This document shows positions 8,625 to 16,661 of a stretch of DNA of 64,000 nucleotides, one piece after another. The notes beneath the pieces are model-generated. The model had not been told where the DNA came from and did not search any database. It was given only the letters and a program-made list of their open reading frames with translations. This stretch comes from Caulobacteraceae bacterium (GTDB taxonomy: Bacteria; Pseudomonadota; Alphaproteobacteria; Caulobacterales; Aquidulcibacteraceae): assembly GCA_009773335.1 (NCBI GenBank), contig WRPF01000001.1:124001-188000 (forward strand), given 5' to 3'. The first letter of the stretch is position 1. Each line of letters opens with the position of its first letter. A program made the position numbers and the translations under genes.

Positions 8625-10736
8625 ATGCGGCGCATGAACGATACTCCCAACGAACCGCCAATGGCCGAACCGAGCGGCCTGCTCGTCCCCGCCCCGTTGC
8701 CGCGCGGGTACAGGCGCGAGACCGCCGAACTCATGGCGCACGTGGCTGGCGGGCCGCTGGCGCGGGACTTCGCGTTTCTCGCCCCCACCGGGGCCATCGA
8801 CCGGCGCAACAGGGTTTCCATCGCCGACACGACCGAGGGCGAGATCGCCACGATCGAGGCGGAGGTTGACGCCCACCTGCCCTCCTTCGGCAAAATGCCC
8901 TACCGGATCCGGTTGCGTGACGAGACGGGCTTCCTCTCGGTCACCTACTTCCGGGCGCGGGCGGACATGCTCAAGCGCATGTGGCCGGTGGGTCAGAAGC
9001 GGCTGGTGAGCGGCAAGGTCCAGATCCACAGCGGCGAGCGGCAGATGCTGCATCCAGATCACGTGGTCGACCCCGCCACCGGCGAGAGCCCGCCTAACGT
9101 CGAGGCCGTGTATCCGCTGACGGCGGGGCTTTCGGGCCGACAGGTCCAGCGCTTCGTCCGCGAGTCCATGCGGCGGCTGACCGATCCTCCGGAGTGGCTC
9201 GACCCCGCGACTTTGGCCGCACGGAACTGGCCTGCCTTCGCCCCCGCACTGCGCCTGCTCCATGAACCGCAGGAGCCCGCCGACATCGCGCCGGAGGGGC
9301 CGGCGCGGACCAGGCTCGCCTTCGACGAACTGTTCCTCCGCCAGGTGGCCCTCCACCTGCGCCGCGCGACGCGGAAGAGCACGGCCGGCCGCGCCATTCC
9401 ATCCACCGGCGGCCTTGGCGCGAAGATCCTCGCGTCGCTCCCGTTCGCCCCCACCGGCGCGCAGGTGCGGGCCGACAAGGAGATCGCCGCCGACATCGCC
9501 CAGCCGTCGCCGATGCTGCGCCTGCTGCAGGGGGACGTGGGCTCCGGAAAAACGCTGGTGGCCGCACTCGCGATGGCGCGGGCGGCCGAGTGCGGCGTGC
9601 AGAGCGCGCTGATGGCGCCGACCGAACTTCTGGCGCGCCAGCACGGCGAGTCGATCGTGCCCCTGCTTGCGGCGGCGGGGCTCGAAGCCGTCGTCCTCAC
9701 CGGCCGCGACAAGGGCAAGGACAAGGCCCAGATCCTGAAGCGCCTCGCGACCGGCGAGATCGCCGCCGTCATCGGCACGCACGCGCTGTTCCAGCAAGAC
9801 GTGAAGTTCCACGACCTCGGCTTCGTCGTGATCGACGAGCAGCACCGCTTCGGCGTGTCCGACCGGATGAAGCTTGTCGCCAAGGGCGGCGAGCCGCATG
9901 TGCTGGTGATGAGCGCGACGCCCATTCCGCGCACGCTTGCGCTGGCTGTGCATGGGGACATGGATGTCTCCGTGCTCGACGAGAAGCCCCCGGGCCGCAA
10001 GCAGATCCAGACGCGCGCCTTGCCGACCAACCGGATGGACGATGTCATCGACGCCATCTCGCGCGCCTCCGCGCAGGGCGACCGCGCGTACTGGGTGTGT
10101 CCGCTGATCGAGGAGTCCGAGCTTTCCGATCTTGCCGCCGTCGAAGACCGGTACGAAGACCTGCGGGCGCATTTCGGCGATGCGGTGGCGGTCGTCCATG
10201 GCAAGATGTCGGCGACCGACCGCGACAGGGCCATGGAGCGCTTCAAGTCCGGCGAGGCGTTCGTGCTTGTGGCCACCACCGTCATCGAAGTCGGCGTCAA
10301 CATTCCCGAAGCGACGATCATGGTGATCGAGCACGCCGAGCGCTTCGGCCTCGCCCAGCTCCATCAGCTGCGCGGCCGCATCGGACGCGGTGACAAGCAG
10401 GGAACCTGCCTCCTCCTGTGGCGTCCGCCTCTCTCCGAGAACGCCAAGGAGCGCCTCGACGCGCTGCGCAAGACCGACGACGGCTTCGTGATCGCCGAAC
10501 TCGACTACAAGATGCGCGGCTCCGGCGACATTCTCGGCGTCCGCCAGAGCGGCTTTCCGGATTTCCGCTTCGTCCAGCCGGAGGCGCACGGCGATCTGCT
10601 GCCAGCCGCAGATCGCGAAGCGCGCCTTGCGATCCAGCGCGACCCGAAGCTCGAGACCCCGCGCGGCAAGGCCATCGCCGGCGCGGCCGTCCTGTTCGGC
10701 GTGGACGTGGGCCGAGGGCAGACCCGCTCGGGCTAA
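8625..10736 (+). CDS. recG: ATP-dependent DNA helicase RecG
   Basis: A 703-residue RecG, which reverses stalled replication forks and moves branched DNA. The Walker A motif GDVGSGKT lies near residues 303-310, DEQHRFG near 403, SATPIPRTL near 430, and the helicase C-terminal half has VATTVIEVGVNIPEAT and QLRGRIGRG. The wedge OB-fold is at about 70-170. Oddity: the N-terminal hairpin normally read as KGVGP is replaced by PRGYRRET, so the very N-terminus is divergent. ATG at 8634 or 8661 are alternative starts; none has a strong Shine-Dalgarno sequence. Confidence 0.96.
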   Translation: MRRMNDTPNEPPMAEPSGLLVPAPLPRGYRRETAELMAHVAGGPLARDFAFLAPTGAIDRRNRVSIADTTEGEIATIEAEVDAHLPSFGKMPYRIRLRDETGFLSVTYFRARADMLKRMWPVGQKRLVSGKVQIHSGERQMLHPDHVVDPATGESPPNVEAVYPLTAGLSGRQVQRFVRESMRRLTDPPEWLDPATLAARNWPAFAPALRLLHEPQEPADIAPEGPARTRLAFDELFLRQVALHLRRATRKSTAGRAIPSTGGLGAKILASLPFAPTGAQVRADKEIAADIAQPSPMLRLLQGDVGSGKTLVAALAMARAAECGVQSALMAPTELLARQHGESIVPLLAAAGLEAVVLTGRDKGKDKAQILKRLATGEIAAVIGTHALFQQDVKFHDLGFVVIDEQHRFGVSDRMKLVAKGGEPHVLVMSATPIPRTLALAVHGDMDVSVLDEKPPGRKQIQTRALPTNRMDDVIDAISRASAQGDRAYWVCPLIEESELSDLAAVEDRYEDLRAHFGDAVAVVHGKMSATDRDRAMERFKSGEAFVLVATTVIEVGVNIPEATIMVIEHAERFGLAQLHQLRGRIGRGDKQGTCLLLWRPPLSENAKERLDALRKTDDGFVIAELDYKMRGSGDILGVRQSGFPDFRFVQPEAHGDLLPAADREARLAIQRDPKLETPRGKAIAGAAVLFGVDVGRGQTRSG

Positions 10737-10782
10737 TCCGCGCAGCTTGATTGACGCAAAGAGAAGGCGGCAACGTGGCTCC

Positions 10783-11787
10783 ATGAGCGACATCAGCGAC
10801 ATCGCCCACGGTCTTGACGCCCTTGCGCGCCGCATCGCTGGGGCCGACGCACGACCGACGGCGTTGCGCCGTCTTTCCGGCGGCGCCAGCCAGGAGATCT
10901 GGTCCTTCGACATCGAAACCGATGGCGGATCGCACGGCTACATCCTGCGCCGCGCCCCGGGCGGCGTGCAGCTCGGCGTGTCCGCGCAATCGATCGGCCT
11001 GAACACCGAAGCGGGCGTCATCAACGCGGCGCGCAAGGCGGGCGCGGCGGCGCCGGTGGTCACCCACATCTGCGACGAGAGCGACGGGCTCGGCGCTGCG
11101 TACGTCATGGAGCGGCTTTCCGGCGAGACGATTGCGCGGAAAATCCTGCGCGACGATGGGTTCGCGAAGGCGCGGCCGGTGCTTGCCGCGCAATGCGGGG
11201 CCGCGCTCGCGCGCATCCATGCGACGCCACCCGACACGCTGCCGGAACTGCCCTTCTCCGGCGCCATCGAACAGCTTGATCGCTACGAGGAAGTCTACCG
11301 CAGCTTTGACACGCCGCGGCCGATTTTCGATCTGGCGTTCAGGCATCTGCGCGACCGTGCGCCACGACCGCTGGCTCCCACGCTTGTTCATGGCGACTTC
11401 CGCCTCGGCAACATCATGGTCGGCCCCGAAGGACTGGTGGCGGCGCTCGACTGGGAACTCGCCCACGTCGGAGATCCGACGGAAGATCTGTCGTGGATCT
11501 GCATGCCGTCCTGGCGTTTCGGGCAGATGGACAAACCCGTTGGCGGCTTTGGCGAACTCGCCGACCTGCTCGGGGGATACCGCGACGCCGGCGGCGATCC
11601 GCGCATCGACGAGGCGGCGGTGCGCTGGTGGACGATCTTCGGCTCGCTCAAGTGGGGCACGATGTGCCTCACCATGTTCCGCGCCTTCGAGAGCGGCGCC
11701 GATGCGAGCGTGGAGCGCGCCGCGATCGGGCGCCGCGCGAGCGAAACGGAGCTTGATCTCATGCTCATGCTGACGGGAAAACTCTGA
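10783..11787 (+). CDS. Phosphotransferase family protein (ACAD10/11-type APH fold)
   Basis: A 334-residue aminoglycoside-phosphotransferase-fold kinase. The catalytic-loop motif HGDFRLGN is near residues 202-209 and the metal-binding motif appears as LDWELAHVGDP near 222-232. This branch is the ACAD10/ACAD11-like group, which usually sits beside acyl-CoA dehydrogenases and is thought to phosphorylate hydroxyacyl substrates in fatty-acid breakdown rather than antibiotics (family knowledge; the substrate here is unknown). The N-terminal LSGGASQEIWSFD is the nucleotide-loop. It overlaps the DUF6285 gene by one base, a pairing common in this family. The start at 10783 was chosen because an upstream extension would overlap recG. 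Confidence 0.85.
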   Translation: MSDISDIAHGLDALARRIAGADARPTALRRLSGGASQEIWSFDIETDGGSHGYILRRAPGGVQLGVSAQSIGLNTEAGVINAARKAGAAAPVVTHICDESDGLGAAYVMERLSGETIARKILRDDGFAKARPVLAAQCGAALARIHATPPDTLPELPFSGAIEQLDRYEEVYRSFDTPRPIFDLAFRHLRDRAPRPLAPTLVHGDFRLGNIMVGPEGLVAALDWELAHVGDPTEDLSWICMPSWRFGQMDKPVGGFGELADLLGGYRDAGGDPRIDEAAVRWWTIFGSLKWGTMCLTMFRAFESGADASVERAAIGRRASETELDLMLMLTGKL

Positions 11788-12149
11788 TGCTCGGCGAACC
11801 GACTGCGAAACAACTGGTCGAGGCGACTGCGGGATTCCTTGAGAAAGTCGCGATCCCCCAGCTTGAAGGTCATGCGGCGTTCCACGCGCGGGTCGCGGCG
11901 AACGTGCTGGCGATCGTCGCGCGTGAACTTGAGCTCGGACCGGCGGCGGCGGACGCGGAGGCCGAACGCCTTGCGCAACTTCTCGGCGGCGACGGCCCGC
12001 TCGATGCGCAACGGCGCGATCTCTGCGCGCGGCTGACGAAGGGCGAGATGACGCTGGAAACGCCCGGCCTCGCCGATCACCTGCTCGCCACCGCCATCGA
12101 CCGGGTGCGGATCGAACAGCCGAATTACGGGAGCTTCAAGCGGCTTTGA
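11787..12149 (+). CDS. DUF6285 domain protein
   Basis: A 120-residue mostly helical acidic protein without signal peptide or membrane segment. It matches the DUF6285 pattern as I know it: PTAKQLVEATAGFLE at the start, RVAANVLAIVARELE in the middle and LCARLTKGEM plus HLLATAIDRVRIEQPNY at the end. DUF6285 proteins regularly follow ACAD10-type phosphotransferases, as here (one-base overlap), suggesting a partner or regulator role; no activity is known. The usual acyl-CoA dehydrogenase partner is not adjacent; the nearest one is at 45.7 kb. Confidence 0.8.
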   Translation: MLGEPTAKQLVEATAGFLEKVAIPQLEGHAAFHARVAANVLAIVARELELGPAAADAEAERLAQLLGGDGPLDAQRRDLCARLTKGEMTLETPGLADHLLATAIDRVRIEQPNYGSFKRL

Positions 12150-12169
12150 GGGCAAGGTGTCCACGAGTA

Positions 12170-12269
12170 GGACCGCCGGCGCCCTCGCCGGCATGCGGCG
12201 GCGCCGCCAGACTCCGGGGAATCTCGCGTTTGGTTCGACACTGAATGCCGGCGAGGGCGCCGGCGGTCC
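12170..12269. repeat. Palindromic intergenic repeat with perfect 25-bp inverted arms
   Basis: The arms 12170-12194 and 12245-12269 are exact reverse complements (25 of 25), beginning GGACCGCCGGCG and ending GCCGGCAT. The 50-base spacer between them holds nothing obvious. The element fills the gap between the DUF6285 gene and a converging unknown gene. It resembles the mobile palindromic intergenic repeats common in high-GC proteobacteria; transcripts in both directions would form a long stem, so it may also work as a bidirectional transcription end. Confidence 0.8.
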
Positions 12270-12280
12270 GACACGACTGG

Positions 12281-12775
12281 TCATGATGTGTCGGCGCCTT
12301 CGGGCGCGTGTGCGGGTGCGTTGAAGCCAAGCGCGGCAGCCGGCGGTGCAACCGCCACAAGCCCGCCGGTCGACACATGCTTCGGCACGCGCGCCACGGC
12401 GCGTTCCACTATGCGCTCGAAATTATCGAGGACGCGCCGGATGTCCCTCAGCGTCGTGAGCTTCAGTCCGCGCGTGTAGATCCGCTGCACGCGCAGAGTT
12501 CGACACGCATAGCGGAACCCCGCGCGCGCCGAGGGCGGCCGCATCCAACCTTGCCTGCGCTTCTGGAACGTCATCCGCGCGACCATCGCCATGAAGACGA
12601 GATCGCGCGTCTGGCGGCGCGCTTCGATGATGTCGTGCTGCAAGGCGATCCGGGCCGCCCGGTCCCCGAACGTCATCACCCACCACGCAAGCAGTTCGAC
12701 CACCCAGAGCCTGAGGGCCCGGGCGGCGGCGGTCAGCTTCGCGATGTGGTGTTGAAGGGGGCGGTGGATCTGCAT
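12281..12775 (-). CDS. Uncharacterised Arg/Trp-rich protein
   Basis: I do not recognise this 164-residue protein. It is strongly basic in its first two thirds, with clusters such as RRQTRDLVF and FQKRRQGW, conserved-looking aromatic spacing (LRLWVVELLAWWVM at about 22-35), and a C-terminal part rich in Ala and Pro (VAVAPPAAALGF). No signal peptide; the hydrophobic Trp segment could be an amphipathic or single membrane-associated helix. It starts with ATG at 12775 and stands alone on the minus strand between two palindromic repeats. The reading frame is kept over an opposing plus frame because its composition is protein-like. Confidence 0.55.
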   Translation of the reverse strand: MQIHRPLQHHIAKLTAAARALRLWVVELLAWWVMTFGDRAARIALQHDIIEARRQTRDLVFMAMVARMTFQKRRQGWMRPPSARAGFRYACRTLRVQRIYTRGLKLTTLRDIRRVLDNFERIVERAVARVPKHVSTGGLVAVAPPAAALGFNAPAHAPEGADTS

Positions 12776-13137
12776 GGGGACCGTCTCTGGCTCCGTTTCC
12801 GGTGGATGACGGAGCCATCATCCCACGGGCGCTATTCCGGTCGGATAGATTCACATGTCCTTGTTGGCGCGCATGGGCTGGAGCGCGAAAAGGTGTGAGA
12901 ACGCGGGGAATCTATCCCCCTAATTTTCAGAAGAGTTCGCCCCTCCCTCCCCTCAACGGGGAGGGTCCGCCGCGTACGCGGCGGGGGTGGGGTGCGGGCT
13001 CGATGCGGCAGAAGTTGCGCGCAAGGCGACAAACGCATCGCGCCCCCCGCGTTCTTCACCCCATCAACGCGCGCACGCCCCACCCGGCGCTGCGCGCCAC
13101 CCTCCCCGTTGAGGGGAGGGAAAGCGCCACGCACCGT
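12776..13137. other. Gene-free gap with palindromic repeat
   Basis: A 362-base stretch without a credible gene. Its right half is the inverted-repeat element described at 12945-13120; the left part (12776-12940) presumably carries the promoter of the unknown minus-strand gene, but I see no clear -35/-10 pair. Short open frames on both strands here are products of the repeat. Confidence 0.7.
12945..13120. repeat. Palindromic element with 22-bp perfect terminal inverted repeats
   Basis: The ends 12945-12966 and 13099-13120 are exact reverse complements over 22 bases (core CCCTCCCCTCAACGGGG). Just inside, CCGCCGCGTACGCGGCGG forms its own hairpin, and GGGGTGGGG-rich and CCCCACCC-rich segments pair across the element. 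The roughly 176-base unit is of the CCCTCCCC...GGGGAGGG type of intergenic repeat seen in many alphaproteobacterial genomes. It is unrelated in sequence to the 12.2 kb repeat. Confidence 0.8.
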
Positions 13138-13521
13138 CTACCCCTCGCACTCATCCTTGAACCAGGACTCGCCCTTTTGCAGCAGACACAAGCGCGCGTG
13201 CGCCGCTGTTCTCGCCACAACAGACCACTCTTCAGCGCTAATTTCTGACAGCCGCTTACTGCGCGGACCCAATGCAGAACTGAACGCCGTTACAAAGGCT
13301 GTCATGGCATCAACTTCCTCATCGTCCAGCAACATGAAACCAAGCTGCTGCGATGGCGGTTGGAAATCATGGTCATCAAACACGAAGTGCATCAGGAACT
13401 TCACTTCGTCTGGCTCTTGCCACAGCGCTAGGTTTTGAGCGTCCAAGAGATACGCGATGAGTTCGGCCCGTTGCCATGGGTAGTCTAGGCCTGACCATGA
13501 GGGAGGATACTGCTGTGTCAC
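13138..13521 (-). CDS. SCO4402-like small protein
   Basis: A 127-residue acidic soluble protein. The pattern WSGLDYPWQRAELIAYL, then MHFVFDDHDF, GFMLLDDEEVDAM and WSVVARTAAHARL matches what I recall of the SCO4402 family, known mostly from actinomycetes and of unknown role. The only in-frame start is GTG at 13521, preceded by GGGAGAGAGAG. The DNA is visibly less GC-rich than its neighbours, which together with the flanking repeat suggests acquisition by transfer (inference). Family call is from memory of the motif order and is moderate. Confidence 0.55.
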   Translation of the reverse strand: MTQQYPPSWSGLDYPWQRAELIAYLLDAQNLALWQEPDEVKFLMHFVFDDHDFQPPSQQLGFMLLDDEEVDAMTAFVTAFSSALGPRSKRLSEISAEEWSVVARTAAHARLCLLQKGESWFKDECEG

Positions 13522-13566
13522 GCGAAACTCTCTCTCCCGGAATCGACCGCAATGGGCAGAACCACC

Positions 13567-15366
13567 CTACCCCTTCGGCCCGTCCACGATCCGGATCCCC
13601 AGCTCGCGCAGCTGTTTCGACGCAACCTCGCCCGGCGCGTTCATCATCAGGTCCTGCGCCTGCTGGTTCAGCGGGAAGACGATGACGTCGCGGATCGTGT
13701 CGACGCCGGCGAGCAGCATGACGATGCGGTCGATGCCGGGCGCGGAGCCCCCGTGTGGCGGCGCGCCATAGCGGAAGGCGTTCAGCATGCCGCCGAATTT
13801 TTCCTCCACGACCTCGGGGCCATAGCCCGCGATCTCGAAGGCCTTGAGCATGATGTCGGGCTTGTGGTTGCGGATCGCACCCGAGCTGAGTTCAACGCCG
13901 TTGCAGACGATGTCGTACTGGAACGCGGTGATGGTCTCGATGGTCTCACGGTCGCCGTTGTCGAGCTTCAGGAACGCGTCGTGGTCGAAGTTCGGCATCG
14001 AGAACGGGTTGTGGGAGAAGTCGATCTTCTTCTCTTCCTCGCTCCATTCGTACATCGGGAAGTCGACGATCCAGCAGAACGCGAACTGATCCTTGTCGGC
14101 GAGGTTGAGTTCGTCGGCGACCTTGTTCCGCGCAAGGCCTGCGAACTTGTAGAATTTCGACGACTCGCCCGCGACGAAGAACGCCGCATCGCCCACCTTG
14201 AGGCCGAGCTGCTCGCGGATCGCGTTCGCGCGTTCGGGGCCGATATTCTTCGCGATGGGGCCTGCCCCGCCCTCTTCGCCCTCACGCCAGAAGATGTAGC
14301 CGAGGCCCGGCTGGCCTTCCCCTTGCGCCCACGAATTCATCTTGTCGCAGAAGGCGCGTGATCCGCCGCCCGGCGCAGGCACAGCCCACACGGCGCTTTT
14401 CGGCCCATCGAGGATTCGCGCAAAAAGTCCGAAGCCGCCGCCCTTGAAGTGCGCGGAGACGTCCTGGAGCACGAGCGGGTTGCGCAGATCCGGCTTGTCG
14501 GAGCCGTAGTTCGCGATGGCGTCCGCATACTTGATGCGCGGGAAGGCCCCGACGGTGGCGCGCTTGCCGTTTCCGAATTCGTCGAACACGCCCGCAAGCA
14601 CGGGCTCGATGGCGGTGAACACGTCTTCCTGCGTGACGAAGCTCATCTCGAAATCGAGCTGGTAGAATTCGCCGGGCGAGCGATCCGCGCGCGCGTCTTC
14701 ATCACGGAAGCACGGCGCGATCTGGAAGTAGCGGTCGAAGCCCGCGACCATCAGCAGCTGCTTGAACTGCTGCGGCGCCTGCGGGAGCGCGTAGAATTTG
14801 CCGTGGTGCATGCGCGACGGCACGAGGAAGTCGCGCGCGCCCTCGGGGGAAGAGGCCGTGAGGATCGGCGTCTGGAATTCGGTGAAGCCTTGCGCGTTCA
14901 TGCGGTTGCGCAGCGAGGCGATGACCTTCGAGCGCAGCATGATGTGCCGGTGCAGCGTCTCGCGGCGCAGGTCGAGGAAGCGGTATTTGAGGCGCGTTTC
15001 CTCCGGATAGTCGGGCTCGCCGAACACCGGCAGCGGCAGCTCGTGGGCCTCCGACAGCGTCTCGGCGGCGGTGACGCGCACCTCGATCTCGCCGGTGGGG
15101 AGCGCGGCGTTCACGGTGTCCGCCGTCCGCGCCACGACCTCGCCGTCGATCCGCACCACGCTCTCGGCGCGCAGGGCGTCGAGGATGGCGTGCGCGGGCG
15201 TCGACGGCAGGATGACCAGCTGGCTGATCCCGTAGTGGTCGCGCAGGTCGATGAACAGGATGCCGCCGTGGTCGCGCTTCCTGTGAATCCAGCCGGAGAG
15301 GCGGACGGACTGCCCCACATGGGAGCCCCGCAGGGCGCCGCAGTCATGGGTGCGATAGGCGTGCAT
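13567..15366 (-). CDS. aspS: Aspartyl-tRNA synthetase (probably non-discriminating, Asp/Asn)
   Basis: A 599-residue bacterial-type AspRS. The N-terminal OB-fold anticodon domain begins [10 protein letters not shown], motif 2 includes [19 protein letters not shown], the bacterial GAD insertion follows, and motif 3 is [13 protein letters not shown]. His33 (in RDHGG) takes the place of the Leu of the discriminating E. coli enzyme; His here is associated with enzymes that charge both tRNA-Asp and tRNA-Asn, with GatCAB finishing Asn-tRNA. The ATG at 15366 is chosen because GGAG lies 8 bases upstream and family proteins start at MHAYRTH; an upstream in-frame start would add 13 unrelated residues. 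Confidence 0.97.
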   Translation of the reverse strand: MHAYRTHDCGALRGSHVGQSVRLSGWIHRKRDHGGILFIDLRDHYGISQLVILPSTPAHAILDALRAESVVRIDGEVVARTADTVNAALPTGEIEVRVTAAETLSEAHELPLPVFGEPDYPEETRLKYRFLDLRRETLHRHIMLRSKVIASLRNRMNAQGFTEFQTPILTASSPEGARDFLVPSRMHHGKFYALPQAPQQFKQLLMVAGFDRYFQIAPCFRDEDARADRSPGEFYQLDFEMSFVTQEDVFTAIEPVLAGVFDEFGNGKRATVGAFPRIKYADAIANYGSDKPDLRNPLVLQDVSAHFKGGGFGLFARILDGPKSAVWAVPAPGGGSRAFCDKMNSWAQGEGQPGLGYIFWREGEEGGAGPIAKNIGPERANAIREQLGLKVGDAAFFVAGESSKFYKFAGLARNKVADELNLADKDQFAFCWIVDFPMYEWSEEEKKIDFSHNPFSMPNFDHDAFLKLDNGDRETIETITAFQYDIVCNGVELSSGAIRNHKPDIMLKAFEIAGYGPEVVEEKFGGMLNAFRYGAPPHGGSAPGIDRIVMLLAGVDTIRDVIVFPLNQQAQDLMMNAPGEVASKQLRELGIRIVDGPKG

Positions 15367-15506
15367 CGAAGGCTCCAGCAGGCAGAAACGAGGCGCGCCT
15401 AGCACACGCGACCCGTTCGAAAGTCAAGGAATCGGCCCTCGATACAGGTCGGACCATCCGGCGTCACCAGTTGAGCCCGACGCCAACGCAGGCTAAGGCC
15501 CGCGCC

Positions 15507-16661
15507 ATGGACGTGATCACAGAGGGCGGTCCCCTCAAAGAGTTCTGCAAAGCCCTGCTCGAAGCGCCCCACGTGGCCGTCGACACGGAGTTCATGCGGG
15601 AAACCACCTTCTGGCCCAAGCTCTGCCTGATCCAGGCGGCGGCCCCCGGCGCGGAGGCGGTGATCGACCCTATCGCCCTTGCGCCCGAAGACCTCGCGCC
15701 CCTCTGGGAGGTGATGGCGGCCGCGCACGTGACCAAGATCTTCCACGCTGCCCGGCAGGATCTCGAGATCTTCTTCAAGCTCTCCGGCGGGGTGATGCCC
15801 GCGCCGCTGTTCGACAGCCAGATCGGGGCGATGGCCTGCGGTCTGGGGGATTCCATCGCGTATGACGCGCTGGTCCAGCACTTCCTCAAGCGCCGGGTGG
15901 ACAAGTCCCACAGGTTCACCGACTGGGCGCGCCGGCCGCTGAGCGAGGACCAGCTCACCTACGCCCTCGCCGACGTGACCCATCTGCGCGATCTCTATCC
16001 GAAGATGCGCGACAAGCTCGAAGGCGCCGGGCGCCTGCGCTGGGTGGACGAGGAGCACGCCGCTCTCACCGACCCCGCCATCTATGACACCGAGCCGGAA
16101 AACGCCTGGGCGCGGCTCAAGGTGCGCCGCACCACGCAGGATTATCTCGCCGCGCTGCGCGCCGCCGCCGCCTGGCGCGACCGTCAAGCCCAAGGTCGCG
16201 ATGTGCCGCGCGCACGCATCCTGAAGGACGACGCGATCTACGAGATCGCCGAGCAGCGCCCGCGCACGGCTGCCGCGTTCGAGAAGCTGCGCGCGGTGCC
16301 GCGCGGGTTCGGCAATTCGCGGATGGGCCAGGAACTCGCCGCCGCGCTCGATGCGGCGCTGACGAATGCTGCGGACTATGCGCCGGTGATCGAGCGCGGC
16401 CCCCCGCCGCCTTCCAGCGGCGGCGCGACGGTCGAACTCCTGAAGGTGCTGCTGCGCCACGAGGCGGAAAGCGCCGGCGTCGCGCCGCGCCTCATCGCGT
16501 CCGCCACTGATCTCGAACTCATCGCCTCCGACGACGACGCCGAGTGCCGGGCGCTGAAGGGCTGGCGCCGCGAAGTGTTCGGCGAACGCGCGCTGGCGCT
16601 GAAGCACGGGCGTCTCGCGCTCACGCTGGAGCGCGGCAGGGTGCTGGTGAAGGATACCTAG
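15507..16661 (+). CDS. rnd: Ribonuclease D
   Basis: A 384-residue RNase D, a 3'-5' exoribonuclease for tRNA 3'-end maturation. The DEDD active site is seen as DTE at residues 26-28, FHAARQDLEIF near 90, and LTYALADVTHL near 155 (Tyr and Asp of motif III). Two HRDC-type helical regions follow. ATG at 15507 is preferred over 15471 because TAAGG is about 9 bases before it and the first strand follows. It is divergent from aspS (140-base gap) and converges on ppx with a shared CTAG stop. Confidence 0.93.
   Translation: MDVITEGGPLKEFCKALLEAPHVAVDTEFMRETTFWPKLCLIQAAAPGAEAVIDPIALAPEDLAPLWEVMAAAHVTKIFHAARQDLEIFFKLSGGVMPAPLFDSQIGAMACGLGDSIAYDALVQHFLKRRVDKSHRFTDWARRPLSEDQLTYALADVTHLRDLYPKMRDKLEGAGRLRWVDEEHAALTDPAIYDTEPENAWARLKVRRTTQDYLAALRAAAAWRDRQAQGRDVPRARILKDDAIYEIAEQRPRTAAAFEKLRAVPRGFGNSRMGQELAAALDAALTNAADYAPVIERGPPPPSSGGATVELLKVLLRHEAESAGVAPRLIASATDLELIASDDDAECRALKGWRREVFGERALALKHGRLALTLERGRVLVKDT

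Noticed and set aside
8613-10913. 766-codon minus-strand open frame opposite recG
   Set aside because: Complete antisense of recG, which has all helicase motifs; no independent start signal or domain.
12802-13248. Open frames over the repeat on both strands
   Set aside because: They consist of translated palindrome with no protein-like composition.
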